A stretch of DNA of 64,000 nt from Bacteroides faecichinchillae JCM 17102. Lineage in GTDB: Bacteria > Bacteroidota > Bacteroidia > Bacteroidales > Bacteroidaceae. A model generated the notes under the pieces. It worked only from the letters and a program-made list of their open reading frames with translations, did no database searches and had not been told where the DNA came from. Shown here one piece after another: positions 1 through 8,191 of the stretch (positions are counted from its first letter, which is position 1; the number at the start of each line of letters is the position of its first letter). Where the stretch lies: NCBI RefSeq assembly GCF_000614145.1, contig NZ_BAKK01000023.1, positions 1 through 64,000 of the forward strand. The letters run 5' to 3'. A program made the translations under genes and the position numbers.

Positions 1-261
1 AATGGAACAATCAATATATATATGATAAAAATACAATTTATAGGAGATCTCATTCAATATTATGAATATATTCGACACCAAAATATTATTTTATAACATT
101 TAAAACTTTTACCACTCGTGCTTGAACGAAAAAAATCAATAGAAAAACACCTGATAAACATAGAAGAGAGAGATTAGAAAATTATTTTAACTGCTTGCAT
201 TAATCATTGATTATTAATAAATGATTCAAAATGAAAGTAAAAGATAATGATGATGAAGAAA

Positions 262-390
262 GGTGATAATAAGACCATGAAAGGTGACAATAAAACGTAC
301 AAATTTCTTATTATCACCACTCTATTATCACAAATACTACATTAATTATCAATATATTATCTCATAAAAGTGACAAGTGACAATAAAACG
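262..390. repeat. Cluster of GGTGAYAATA direct and inverted repeats
   Basis: GGTGATAATAAG at 262-273 is matched by its exact reverse complement at 307-318. Related direct copies are GGTGACAATAAAAC at 283-296 and AGTGACAATAAAACG at 376-390, with a partial inverted copy TATTATCAC at 323-331. The rest of 1-465 is AT-rich and shows no gene. The role is unknown; protein-binding repeats or the edge of a gene module lying left of the window are both possible. Confidence 0.6.
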
Positions 391-465
391 AGCAAAAAAA
401 CGTTGAGTACTGAATTCAAGTTTTAATTGCAGAATTAAAATAAATAATTAATTCCGTATATTTGG

Positions 466-720
466 TTAGCGCTTCTTATGAAACAACAAGTTCCATTTCA
501 CTTTTAGCGTATCAAATATAGAACGCTTTCGTTCATTCTGAATCAATTTCAGTGCAGTACTAAGCAAACAACGTGCACATACATCGTCTTTAGTCCCCAT
601 TGAGCCACATTCTATGTCGTCAAACAAAGAGACCCAATTCTCTTTCAAGAACATAATCTTATCACTTGACCTTTCCAAATCAACCTTCATACGGCAAGAA
701 TAAACGCGATTTTCCATCAT
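466..720 (-). CDS. Hypothetical protein, 84 residues
   Basis: An ATG-started ORF that I do not recognise. The product is soluble, mixed charged, with two cysteines in a DVCARC pattern near the middle and a basic C-terminus ending HKKR. No signal peptide or membrane segment is visible. A second ATG lies directly after the first, and another at residue 11 is a possible start. It sits between the repeat cluster at 262-390 and a 36-residue ORF on the same strand at 781-891, so the two may be transcribed together. It could be a real small accessory gene or a chance ORF. Confidence 0.45.
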   Translation of the reverse strand: MMENRVYSCRMKVDLERSSDKIMFLKENWVSLFDDIECGSMGTKDDVCARCLLSTALKLIQNERKRSIFDTLKVKWNLLFHKKR

Positions 721-780
721 TTAAAATTTTAATTGCCGTTCCGCACTCCCCCTAGGAAAAGGGCGCAGGAACTATTACTA

Positions 781-891
781 TTATTCCACTAAAGGTTCTG
801 GTAAACCCGCATACGGACAATGAGCAATAGCTCCACGCCCAGAGAATATATAACCTAAGTTATAATCAAACTGAACATGAAGATTTCTCAT
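781..891 (-). CDS. Possible small protein, 36 residues
   Basis: A short ORF on the minus strand, starting at the ATG at 889-891 and ending in TAA at 781-783. It encodes a peptide that starts MRNLHVQFDYNLGY and ends CPYAGLPEPLVE. The composition is not that of random AT-rich DNA: it is rich in glycine, aromatic residues and proline. The family is not identified. It lies 60 bp upstream of the 84-residue ORF on the same strand, which fits a small two-gene unit. Between this ORF and 1177 I see no convincing gene. Confidence 0.35.
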   Translation of the reverse strand: MRNLHVQFDYNLGYIFSGRGAIAHCPYAGLPEPLVE

Positions 892-1176
892 TTACTATCT
901 GCGTATGCACAAATTTACCAGATTTATAGTGGCAGATAATAACTAGATATCTCCTAGTCTACGAAATATATTTCTTAATGAAATACAATACAAAAGTAAA
1001 CAATTTCCTCGATCAATATTCTTATTCTTTCATTTTTTTATGTATAAAGATTAGAGTATATAGTTCACCTCAATCACATCTCAGATTATTTCTGTTAAAT
1101 CTTCCACAAATCGCAAACAAAAGCATATTTTATCTGTTACCAAAACGACTTAAACATATAACTTAAACATTAAATT

Positions 1177-1689
1177 ATGGCTAGAGAAAGTGTAAAAATC
1201 TTACAGGGAAAATTAGACATTGAAAGTTTGATTTCACAATTAAATGCCGCATTAGCCGAAGAATGGTTAGCATACTATCAATATTGGGTAGGTGCTCTGG
1301 TGGTAGAAGGGGCAATGCGTGCTGATGTGCAAGGTGAATTCGAAGAACACGCAGAAGAAGAACGCCATCATGCTCAACTGCTTGCCAACCGAATTATCGA
1401 ATTAGAAGGTGTCCCCGTATTGGACCCTAAAAAATGGTTTGAATTGGCTAGATGCAAATATGACGCTCCTAATGAGTTCGATTCGGTTAGTTTGCTAAAA
1501 GACAATGTAGCTTCTGAACGTTGTGCAATTCTACGTTATCAGGAAATTGCCAACTTCACTAATGGCAAAGATTTTACAACCTGTGACATTGCAAAACAAA
1601 TTCTTGCAGAAGAAGAAGAACATGAGCAAGACTTACAGGATTATTTAACAGATATTGCCAGAATGAAGAAGTCTTTCCTTGAAAAGTAA
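1177..1689 (+). CDS. DpsL-type (thioferritin-like) iron-storage/stress protein
   Basis: A 170-residue ferritin-like four-helix protein. Candidate metal ligands are visible as E28/E29 (AEEW), E61 and H64 (EEERHH), E114 (ASERC) and E146/H149 (EEEEHE). Two cysteines, C116 and C136, lie 20 residues apart next to the helix 3 and 4 ligands. This is the signature of the DpsL class, known from Sulfolobus and Bacteroides fragilis, which uses iron and peroxide to protect the cell in oxidative stress. The protein is presumably cytosolic and assembles into a cage. It stands alone, with a large inverted repeat directly downstream. The cysteine pair argues against plain bacterioferritin. Confidence 0.85.
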   Translation: MARESVKILQGKLDIESLISQLNAALAEEWLAYYQYWVGALVVEGAMRADVQGEFEEHAEEERHHAQLLANRIIELEGVPVLDPKKWFELARCKYDAPNEFDSVSLLKDNVASERCAILRYQEIANFTNGKDFTTCDIAKQILAEEEEHEQDLQDYLTDIARMKKSFLEK

Positions 1690-1697
1690 ATTCTAAT

Positions 1698-1769
1698 TTA
1701 ACCTGAGTTCACACCCAAAAGTTTCCATGTATCAAAATCTCATAGAAACCTTATGCAAACTCAGGTTAA
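1698..1769 (+). terminator. Long hairpin after the DpsL gene
   Basis: TTAACCTGAGTT at 1698-1709 is the exact reverse complement of AACTCAGGTTAA at 1758-1769. Inside it, GTTTCCATG (1721-1729) pairs with CATAGAAAC (1741-1749) with one mismatch. The nested stem could end the DpsL transcript or stabilise its 3' end. There is no strong T-run, so the terminator role is inferred from position. Confidence 0.5.
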
Positions 1770-1852
1770 GTCTATACAGCAGAAAAATATTCAAGTAATT
1801 AAATACTGGAACTTATCCAGAATACTTTAATATATTTTTGCTATAATATTAA

Positions 1853-3703
1853 TTATCTTTTACTATAAACAAAACGATATCGAAAACGTCCATTAGGAGC
1901 TGAATCACCATCACGCATACAAGTCTGAATGTCTCCATCGGCAACTGCATTATCTATCCATTTAAAATCAATAGAAAAGTTAGTAGTATCTACGATTGAA
2001 AGGCATCTTATTGGAATAGATAATTCCATTTCATTATTCTTAATACGATAAGAAACGGACTTCACTTTATCCCAACCCCATCCACCTTTACATTTCTCTA
2101 ATATTGTTTTATCAGTATCCACACCTGTTCTGTTCACTACAAACTGGAAACCTTCCCACGACGGAGCATTATTTCCTCGTACCTGAATAAACAGTTGCAT
2201 CCAGTTCAAATCATTGCAAGGTGTGATGGGTTCAGCTGTTTTCACATAAAAGAATAAGTTTGTACCGTCAGTTGCTACTTTTGATAGAATGATATCATTT
2301 CTCCCTGTTGTATTGACCAGTGTACCCAGCCGCCCCCAACCAAAATGATTACGATGTTTTGTATCTCCCTGATCGTCAGCATATACAGTATTTACTTTTT
2401 GCCAATCCATCATATTCCCGTCAATCTTAATCTTGTGTTTTTTTTCTGTTACGGGCTGTCTATGAACTCCTTTAAACTTCCGAATATAATCTACAAGCAA
2501 ATAATAATAGTTATCCCCGAAATCTCCCTTGACAGGTTCTATATCTCTACTAAATTCATGATTGTATTGATCGACAAAATAGGTATCTCCTTTTTGAACA
2601 TTCCGGTCAGGCATCGAAACTTCATTATTCCGCGACGCAATCTGGCGTTGGGCAGTCCACTCATTCCACCCTGTAAAAAACAAAAATGAAGGATCCAAGT
2701 CCATCGCCCGATTAAACTGGCTTTGAAAATAAGTACCTTTACCTGAAGAAAAAACCTTAGGTTCGGTATTAGTCTTTACATCAAAACTACGTCCGATATT
2801 TGATATAGGATGAGTAGCAGCAGCCACCGATACAAATTCATTCTTTCCTTCATGGATACCGGGTTGTTGCGGATACAATCCTGCCCACGGCCATTTGTCT
2901 ACCCCATCTCCAAACCAAGTATCCACTCCTTTATTATTCCATAAATACCATGAATGGCGTATGGTAAACATATCTTTGCAAGCAACAGGAACTGCATTCG
3001 GGTCTACCAGAATCAAAGGTTTATCCAACCATCGAAACCACAAATCTTGATATAACTTCTTCGCATATATCTCCGAATACAAAGTATTAAATGTATTGGA
3101 CGATGAAGAACTCAAGATAAAAGCAAACTGAGGAGTCGAACTTCCTTCATGCCGCATTTGAGTATAAATATCCATGATTTTTTTCACAACAGGGATATAT
3201 GTATATGCATTGGTTACATCAAAAATAACCACATCCACACCTGCATCTGATAACATTTGAGCATGTTTGCGTATCACCCACTCATCATTTGATACATAGT
3301 ATCCAAGATAAGGTTCTCCCCAGTGATGCATGGCATGAGCAGGTCCCCATTGAGGATTTACCGAGTCCTTTGCTAGTATTTTCGAAAGATCATAAGGACT
3401 TTTCACATCTGTAACAGCGGGTATTTGGACATCATTATAATTGGCAGGTTTGTCATATCCATGGCAACCATGCCAAATAAAATAGAAAATACCCACGAAC
3501 TTATTATTTCGTTCTGTTATATCCGGATAAATTGCAGTTTCAGGATCTATTACATTACCCTGTCCGTCTATTGCACACCATGAAGAGGGATCGACTCTTA
3601 CTACATTGTTTTCTCTTTCCATCTTATTTTGAGCTTCCGCAACAGTAGCAAAGAAAAACAGTAAACAAGTACAAATTAATTCAGAAAAAAACGGTCTGTC
3701 CAT
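1853..3703 (-). CDS. Secreted GH71/99-like glycoside hydrolase with C-terminal CBM9/DOMON-like domain
   Basis: A 616-residue protein with an N-terminal hydrophobic segment ending near residue 24 (AEAQ), a likely signal peptide without a clear lipobox. The N-terminal two thirds read as a GH71/99-like barrel: FVGIFYFIWHG at the start, GVDVVIFDVTNAY in the middle and FFTGWNEWTAQR toward the end of the barrel, the last being a familiar GH99/WbsX-type motif. From about residue 430 a beta-sandwich of CBM9/DOMON type begins (KIKIDGNMMDW, then LFFYVKTAEP). GH99 enzymes are endo-alpha-mannanases or mannosidases, which would suit the mannan locus later in the window, but the two loci are 35 kb apart and the exact activity is not readable. 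No SusC/SusD neighbour is present. Confidence 0.72.
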   Translation of the reverse strand: MDRPFFSELICTCLLFFFATVAEAQNKMERENNVVRVDPSSWCAIDGQGNVIDPETAIYPDITERNNKFVGIFYFIWHGCHGYDKPANYNDVQIPAVTDVKSPYDLSKILAKDSVNPQWGPAHAMHHWGEPYLGYYVSNDEWVIRKHAQMLSDAGVDVVIFDVTNAYTYIPVVKKIMDIYTQMRHEGSSTPQFAFILSSSSSNTFNTLYSEIYAKKLYQDLWFRWLDKPLILVDPNAVPVACKDMFTIRHSWYLWNNKGVDTWFGDGVDKWPWAGLYPQQPGIHEGKNEFVSVAAATHPISNIGRSFDVKTNTEPKVFSSGKGTYFQSQFNRAMDLDPSFLFFTGWNEWTAQRQIASRNNEVSMPDRNVQKGDTYFVDQYNHEFSRDIEPVKGDFGDNYYYLLVDYIRKFKGVHRQPVTEKKHKIKIDGNMMDWQKVNTVYADDQGDTKHRNHFGWGRLGTLVNTTGRNDIILSKVATDGTNLFFYVKTAEPITPCNDLNWMQLFIQVRGNNAPSWEGFQFVVNRTGVDTDKTILEKCKGGWGWDKVKSVSYRIKNNEMELSIPIRCLSIVDTTNFSIDFKWIDNAVADGDIQTCMRDGDSAPNGRFRYRFVYSKR

Positions 3704-3896
3704 ATAGCAAATTATTTATTATTTTATATTCATCCGACTTTTTAGAATTCCACAAGAATCCGTCAGCTAATGGCATAACTATGTAAACACATTGGGACAA
3801 AATGCCCGGTACGTTAAAATAACCATCGTATATTTCCATCGATTGACCCATTAACTTATCATTATCAAAGATTACTTGTGTTAGAAAATATGCCAT
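3681..3896 (-). CDS. Doubtful small ORF upstream of the GH71/99-like gene
   Basis: A 71-residue ORF with an ATG start whose end overlaps the start of the glycosidase gene by 23 bases in another frame. The product is not recognised. It could be a remnant of a deleted neighbour, since it reads like the end of a larger protein, or a chance ORF in the leader of the glycosidase gene. Confidence 0.2.
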   Translation of the reverse strand: MAYFLTQVIFDNDKLMGQSMEIYDGYFNVPGILSQCVYIVMPLADGFLWNSKKSDEYKIINNLLYGQTVFF

Positions 3897-4043
3897 AAAT
3901 ATACAACCAAATTATCATATAAATCAGAATATTTCACATATTTTCTATCCATTCAACAATAAACAAGTAACCTTTCACCAATTTAATAGCATTGGTACCA
4001 AACTATTTTAGGAAAAAACAAGAGAGAAATCTTTCTTTTTTCG

Positions 4044-4051
4044 TATTTTTG
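4044..4051 (+). promoter_or_regulatory. -7 promoter element for metF
   Basis: TATTTTTG is an exact match to the Bacteroides -7 consensus TAnnTTTG. It lies 51 bases before the metF ATG. No clear -33 TTG element is seen at the usual distance. Confidence 0.5.
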
Positions 4052-4102
4052 TCCCAATATGCACGTTTAATATAAATAAACAACGAACATTTACAAAAAA
4101 GA

Positions 4103-5056
4103 ATGAGAGTAATTGACTTAATACATAGCAACGAAAAAACAGCTTTTTCTTTCGAAATTCTTCCTCCACTGAAAGGAACCGGAATAGAAAAGCTGTATCA
4201 AACAATCGACACTCTTCGAGAATTTGATCCGAAATATATCAATATCACCACCCATCGCAGCGAATACGTATACAAAGATTTAGGTAACGGGCTTTTCCAA
4301 CGAAACCGTTTGAGAAGACGCCCGGGAACAGTTGCTGTAGCCGCTGCCATTCAGAATAAATATAATATTACGGTAGTTCCTCATCTTTTATGCAGTGGTT
4401 TCACTCGCGAAGAGACTGAATATGTATTGCTGGACTTACAGTTTCTGAATATTACAGATCTGCTTGTCCTACGTGGTGACAAGGCGAAACATGAATCAGT
4501 ATTTACCCCTGAAGGTGACGGCTACCATCATGCAATCGAATTACAAGAACAAATCAATAATTTCAATAAAGGTATTTTTGTTGATGGGTCGGAAATGAAA
4601 GTTACCAATTCTCCTTTCTCTTTTGGAGTAGCTTGTTACCCAGAGAAGCATGAAGAGGCACCCAATATAGAATCCGACCTCTATTGGCTGAAAAAGAAAG
4701 TGGAAGCTGGAGCTGAATATGCTGTGACACAACTGTTCTATGATAACAAAAAATACTTTGAGTTTGTAGAACAAGCGAAAACTGCAGGTATCAATGTGCC
4801 TATTATTCCCGGGATCAAGCCTTTCAAAAAGCTGTCTCAATTGAGTATGGTGCCAAAAACATTCAAAGTAGACTTGCCGGAAGAGTTAGTAAAAGAAACT
4901 CTGAAATGTAAAAACGATGCGGAAGCCGAACAAGTGGGCATTGAATGGTGTGTAGCACAATGCAAAGAGTTGATGGATCATGGAGTTCCCAGTATTCATT
5001 TCTACTCTATCGGAGCAGTAGACAGTATTAAAAAAGTAGCAAAAGCAATTTATTGA
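4103..5056 (+). CDS. metF: 5,10-methylenetetrahydrofolate reductase
   Basis: A 317-residue cytosolic flavoenzyme of one-carbon metabolism that reduces 5,10-methylene-THF to 5-methyl-THF for methionine synthesis. The MetF barrel is clear: FSFEILPP at the N-terminus with the conserved Glu, INITTHRSEY, VVPHLLC, LLVLRGDK, then FGVACYPEKHEEAP, AVTQLFYDN and the late IPGIKP. Length fits the bacterial single-domain enzyme. It starts the operon metF-holB-PSP1-gldH, with one base between its stop and the holB ATG. Confidence 0.95.
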   Translation: MRVIDLIHSNEKTAFSFEILPPLKGTGIEKLYQTIDTLREFDPKYINITTHRSEYVYKDLGNGLFQRNRLRRRPGTVAVAAAIQNKYNITVVPHLLCSGFTREETEYVLLDLQFLNITDLLVLRGDKAKHESVFTPEGDGYHHAIELQEQINNFNKGIFVDGSEMKVTNSPFSFGVACYPEKHEEAPNIESDLYWLKKKVEAGAEYAVTQLFYDNKKYFEFVEQAKTAGINVPIIPGIKPFKKLSQLSMVPKTFKVDLPEELVKETLKCKNDAEAEQVGIEWCVAQCKELMDHGVPSIHFYSIGAVDSIKKVAKAIY

Positions 5057-5057
5057 T

Positions 5058-6182
5058 ATGTTTTTTAGAGACGTAATCGGACAAGAAGAAATTAAGCAAC
5101 GACTTATTCTGGATGTGAATGAAGGACGGATTCCACATGCCCAGCTCATTTGTGGACCGGAAGGAGTCGGAAAAATGCCACTAGCTATTGCCTATGCACG
5201 CTATATTAGTTGTACCAACCGCGGAGAAACTGATGCTTGTGGCACATGTCCGTCCTGCGTTAAATTTAATAAACTCGTTCATCCAGATGTACATTTTGTC
5301 TTTCCTATCGTCAAGAGTGCGAAAGGGAAACGGGAAGTATGCAATGATTATATTGCGGACTGGCGCCCCTTTGTTCTGAATAATCCTTATTTCAACCTGA
5401 ACCATTGGTTAAACGAAATGGATGCGGAGAACTCTCAGGCATTGATATATGCGAAAGAGAGCGACGAGATTATGAAGAAACTCTGTTTGAAGTCTAGCGA
5501 AGGAGGATTCAAGATAACGATTGTCTGGTTACCGGAAAAGATGCATCCGGTATGTGCCAACAAATTACTGAAACTACTCGAAGAGCCACCGGAGAAAACC
5601 ATCTTTTTGCTTGTATCGGAAGTACCGGAAATGATTCTTCCTACTATTTTAAGCCGTACGCAACGGATGAATGTACGGAAAATAGATGAAAGCAAAATTG
5701 ACCGGATACTTCAAACCAAGTATGGTATTCAACCTGCCGATAGTCTTTCCATTGCCCATCTGGCAAACGGAAACTTTATCAAAGCACTTGAAACGATTCA
5801 TCTGAATGAAGAAAACCAATTGTTCTTCGATTTATTCGTCAGCCTGATGCGATTGTCCTACCAACGAAAAATCAGAGAGATGAAAGTGTGGAGCGAACAG
5901 GTAGCTGCCATGGGACGAGAACGCCAAAAGAACTTTTTGGAATATTGTCAGCATATGACCCGGGAAAATTTTATCTACAACCTACATCAACGCGATCTGA
6001 TTTATATGACGGTCAACGAACAGAATTTTGCATCCCGCTTTGCTCCCTTCGTTAATGAACGCAATGTTATGGGAATCATGGACGAACTAAGCGAAGCACA
6101 ACTACATATTGAACAGAATGTAAATGCTAAGATGGTATTTTTTGATTTCTCACTGAAAATGATTGTACTGTTGAAGCAATAA
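5058..6182 (+). CDS. holB: DNA polymerase III delta' subunit
   Basis: A 374-residue clamp-loader ATPase-fold subunit. A Walker A-like motif GPEGVGK sits near residue 35, followed by a four-cysteine zinc module (CTNRGETDACGTCPSC) at about 51-66. The sensor region EEPPEKTIFLLVSE and the ILSRTQR motif (SRC-like, with T in place of C) lie around 178-206. The C-terminus is the collar domain. It sits in the clamp-loader complex that loads the sliding clamp. The close spacing to metF and the PSP1 gene indicates one transcript. Confidence 0.92.
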   Translation: MFFRDVIGQEEIKQRLILDVNEGRIPHAQLICGPEGVGKMPLAIAYARYISCTNRGETDACGTCPSCVKFNKLVHPDVHFVFPIVKSAKGKREVCNDYIADWRPFVLNNPYFNLNHWLNEMDAENSQALIYAKESDEIMKKLCLKSSEGGFKITIVWLPEKMHPVCANKLLKLLEEPPEKTIFLLVSEVPEMILPTILSRTQRMNVRKIDESKIDRILQTKYGIQPADSLSIAHLANGNFIKALETIHLNEENQLFFDLFVSLMRLSYQRKIREMKVWSEQVAAMGRERQKNFLEYCQHMTRENFIYNLHQRDLIYMTVNEQNFASRFAPFVNERNVMGIMDELSEAQLHIEQNVNAKMVFFDFSLKMIVLLKQ

Positions 6183-6198
6183 ATTAATATATAAAACT

Positions 6199-7734
6199 AT
6201 GGAATATAAACTTCATAATGGGAGCGGCGGCCTTTGTTGTAAAGGATGCTCCCGACAAGATAATAAACTGAACACCTATGATTGGTTGGCAGACATACCG
6301 GGCAATGCAGAGGAATGTGATATGGTTGAGGTACAATTCAAAAATACTCGGAAAGGGTATTATCGCAACAGTAATAAGATCAAACTTGAAAAAGGGGATG
6401 TAGTGGCTGTGGAAGCTGCACCTGGACACGATATTGGTGTGGTAACACTGACTGGAAGATTGGTTCCTCTGCAAATGAAGAAGGCTAATTTCAAAGCAGA
6501 TACCGAAATCAAAAGAATCTACCGGAAAGCAAAACCGGTGGACATGGAAAAATTCAATGAAGCTAAGGCTAAAGAACACGCCACAATGATTCGTGCACGT
6601 CAGATTGCTTTGAGTCTGAATCTGAACATGAAGATTGGTGACGTGGAATATCAGGGAGACGGTAATAAAGCTATCTTTTACTATATTGCCGACGAACGTG
6701 TAGATTTCCGTCAACTGATTAAAGTACTTGCTGAAGCATTCCGCGTCCGCATTGAAATGAAGCAGATTGGTGCTCGCCAGGAAGCTGGACGTATCGGAGG
6801 AATCGGTCCTTGTGGTCGTGAACTTTGCTGCGCGACATGGATGACAAGCTTTGTTTCAGTTTCAACGAGTGCTGCTCGTTATCAGGATATCTCTCTGAAT
6901 CCTCAAAAGCTTGCCGGACAATGTGCCAAACTGAAATGTTGCCTGAATTACGAGGTAGATTGTTATGTAGAAGCCCAAAAACGACTTCCTTCCAAAGAAA
7001 TCGAACTGGAAACTAAGGATGGTACTTTCTATTTCTTCAAAGCAGATATTCTGAATAATCAGATTTCTTATTCAACCGACAAGAATTTCCCAGCTAATCT
7101 GGTTACTATCAGTGGGAAACGTGCTTTCGAAGTGATCGCAATGAATAAGAAAGGCATGAAACCTGATAGTTTGTTGGAAGCTGAAAACAAACAAGAACCG
7201 AAAAAACCAATAGATTTGCTGGAACAGGAAAGTTTAACTCGTTTTGACCGTAGCAAAAACAAAGACGGAAACAATAACGGTAACCGGAATAAAAAGAAGA
7301 AAAAAGGAAATAACAATAACCGCCCACAGCAACAAGCTGAAAATGGAAATCGCTCACAACAGGAAATAGAAGATGGAAATCGTTTGCAACAAGTTCCACG
7401 AGATAACAATGAGAAACGTCCGCAGGGTGTTGAAAATGAGAACATGAATAGGAGTGACAGAGAAAATCGCCCGAAGAATAACAACCGGAATAGGGGACAG
7501 AATCAAGGACGGAATACTGAAAACAGACGCCCTGAGAGGGGAACGAATCCTGAAAGACAACAAAATCTGAATTCCGAACCCCAACCTAATCAGGAACGTG
7601 GGCAAGAACGCCCGCAAGGACAACAACGCCCTCAAGCACAAGACCGTCAGCCTAATCAGGAACGTTCTCCAAAACCGGAAAGAAACAAAAATCAAGAGAA
7701 ACCACAAAATAATGAAAAACCTGTTCAGGAATAG
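6199..7734 (+). CDS. PSP1 domain protein (RicT/YaaT-like) with long Asn/Gln-rich tail
   Basis: A 511-residue protein. The first 320 residues hold the PSP1 fold with a dense cysteine set: LCCKGCS at the N-terminus, then PCGRELCCATW and CAKLKCCLNYEVDCY around 200-265. In RicT/YaaT of Bacillus related cysteines bind an iron-sulfur cluster, and that protein works with RicA and RicF on RNA processing. The last 140 residues or so are a low-complexity tail of N, Q, R, E and P, probably disordered. The tail is common in Bacteroidota versions, but its role is not known. The 3' end overlaps the gldH start by 23 bases. Position after holB parallels the holB-yaaT order of Firmicutes. Confidence 0.88.
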   Translation: MEYKLHNGSGGLCCKGCSRQDNKLNTYDWLADIPGNAEECDMVEVQFKNTRKGYYRNSNKIKLEKGDVVAVEAAPGHDIGVVTLTGRLVPLQMKKANFKADTEIKRIYRKAKPVDMEKFNEAKAKEHATMIRARQIALSLNLNMKIGDVEYQGDGNKAIFYYIADERVDFRQLIKVLAEAFRVRIEMKQIGARQEAGRIGGIGPCGRELCCATWMTSFVSVSTSAARYQDISLNPQKLAGQCAKLKCCLNYEVDCYVEAQKRLPSKEIELETKDGTFYFFKADILNNQISYSTDKNFPANLVTISGKRAFEVIAMNKKGMKPDSLLEAENKQEPKKPIDLLEQESLTRFDRSKNKDGNNNGNRNKKKKKGNNNNRPQQQAENGNRSQQEIEDGNRLQQVPRDNNEKRPQGVENENMNRSDRENRPKNNNRNRGQNQGRNTENRRPERGTNPERQQNLNSEPQPNQERGQERPQGQQRPQAQDRQPNQERSPKPERNKNQEKPQNNEKPVQE

Positions 7735-8191
7735 TTTATTTTGTTTATTCAGCGCTTGCCTGACAGCAGCGTGCAATGAGAATACAGTGTATCACTCTTA
7801 TCAAGCACTTCCCAATGAGGGATGGACAAAGAGTGACACACTCTCTTTTCAGATTCCTATTACTGATTCCATTCCACCTACATTCAGATTATTTACAGAG
7901 GTTCGTAACAAGAGTAATTATCCCTATCACAATCTTTATTTATTCATTAGCCAGAATTTACAGGATTCCACTGTATTTCTTACGGATACAATAACTATTA
8001 ACTTGGCAGATTCCACAGGGAAATGGCTAGGAAATGGTTGGGGGAATATTTATCAGTCGGCTGTATTCTTTAAATCCGTTCGTCCGTTATATCCCGGAAA
8101 TTATACATTCAGAATTGTAAACGGAATGAAAGATGAGAAACTAAATGGTCTCAATGATATTGGTATTCGTATTGAAAAGAAACATGATTAA
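7712..8191 (+). CDS. gldH: Gliding motility lipoprotein GldH-like
   Basis: A 159-residue lipoprotein. The chosen start, MKNLFRN at 7712, is followed by a hydrophobic stretch and a lipobox ending at C21 (LTAAC). A longer reading from 7598 is rejected because it buries the signal peptide and only adds an overlap with the PSP1 gene. The mature part (YHSYQALPNEGW, FRLFTEVRNKSNYPYHNLYL) is typical of the GldH family. GldH is needed for gliding in Flavobacterium; in non-gliding Bacteroides its job is not settled. It overlaps the PSP1 gene by 23 bases and converges on rodA with a 4-base overlap. Confidence 0.85.
   Translation: MKNLFRNSLFCLFSACLTAACNENTVYHSYQALPNEGWTKSDTLSFQIPITDSIPPTFRLFTEVRNKSNYPYHNLYLFISQNLQDSTVFLTDTITINLADSTGKWLGNGWGNIYQSAVFFKSVRPLYPGNYTFRIVNGMKDEKLNGLNDIGIRIEKKHD

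Noticed and set aside
978..1166. 62-residue ORF before the DpsL gene
   Set aside because: AT-rich composition, no protein-like pattern; more likely the leader of the DpsL gene.
3756..3800. A GGCA/GGGA pair upstream of the GH71/99-like gene as a fifth regulator site
   Set aside because: Spacing is 22 bp, the second half-site is wrong and the AGT core is absent.
7068..7776. Long minus-strand ORFs within the PSP1 and gldH genes
   Set aside because: They are the reverse reading of the low-complexity tail and have no family features.
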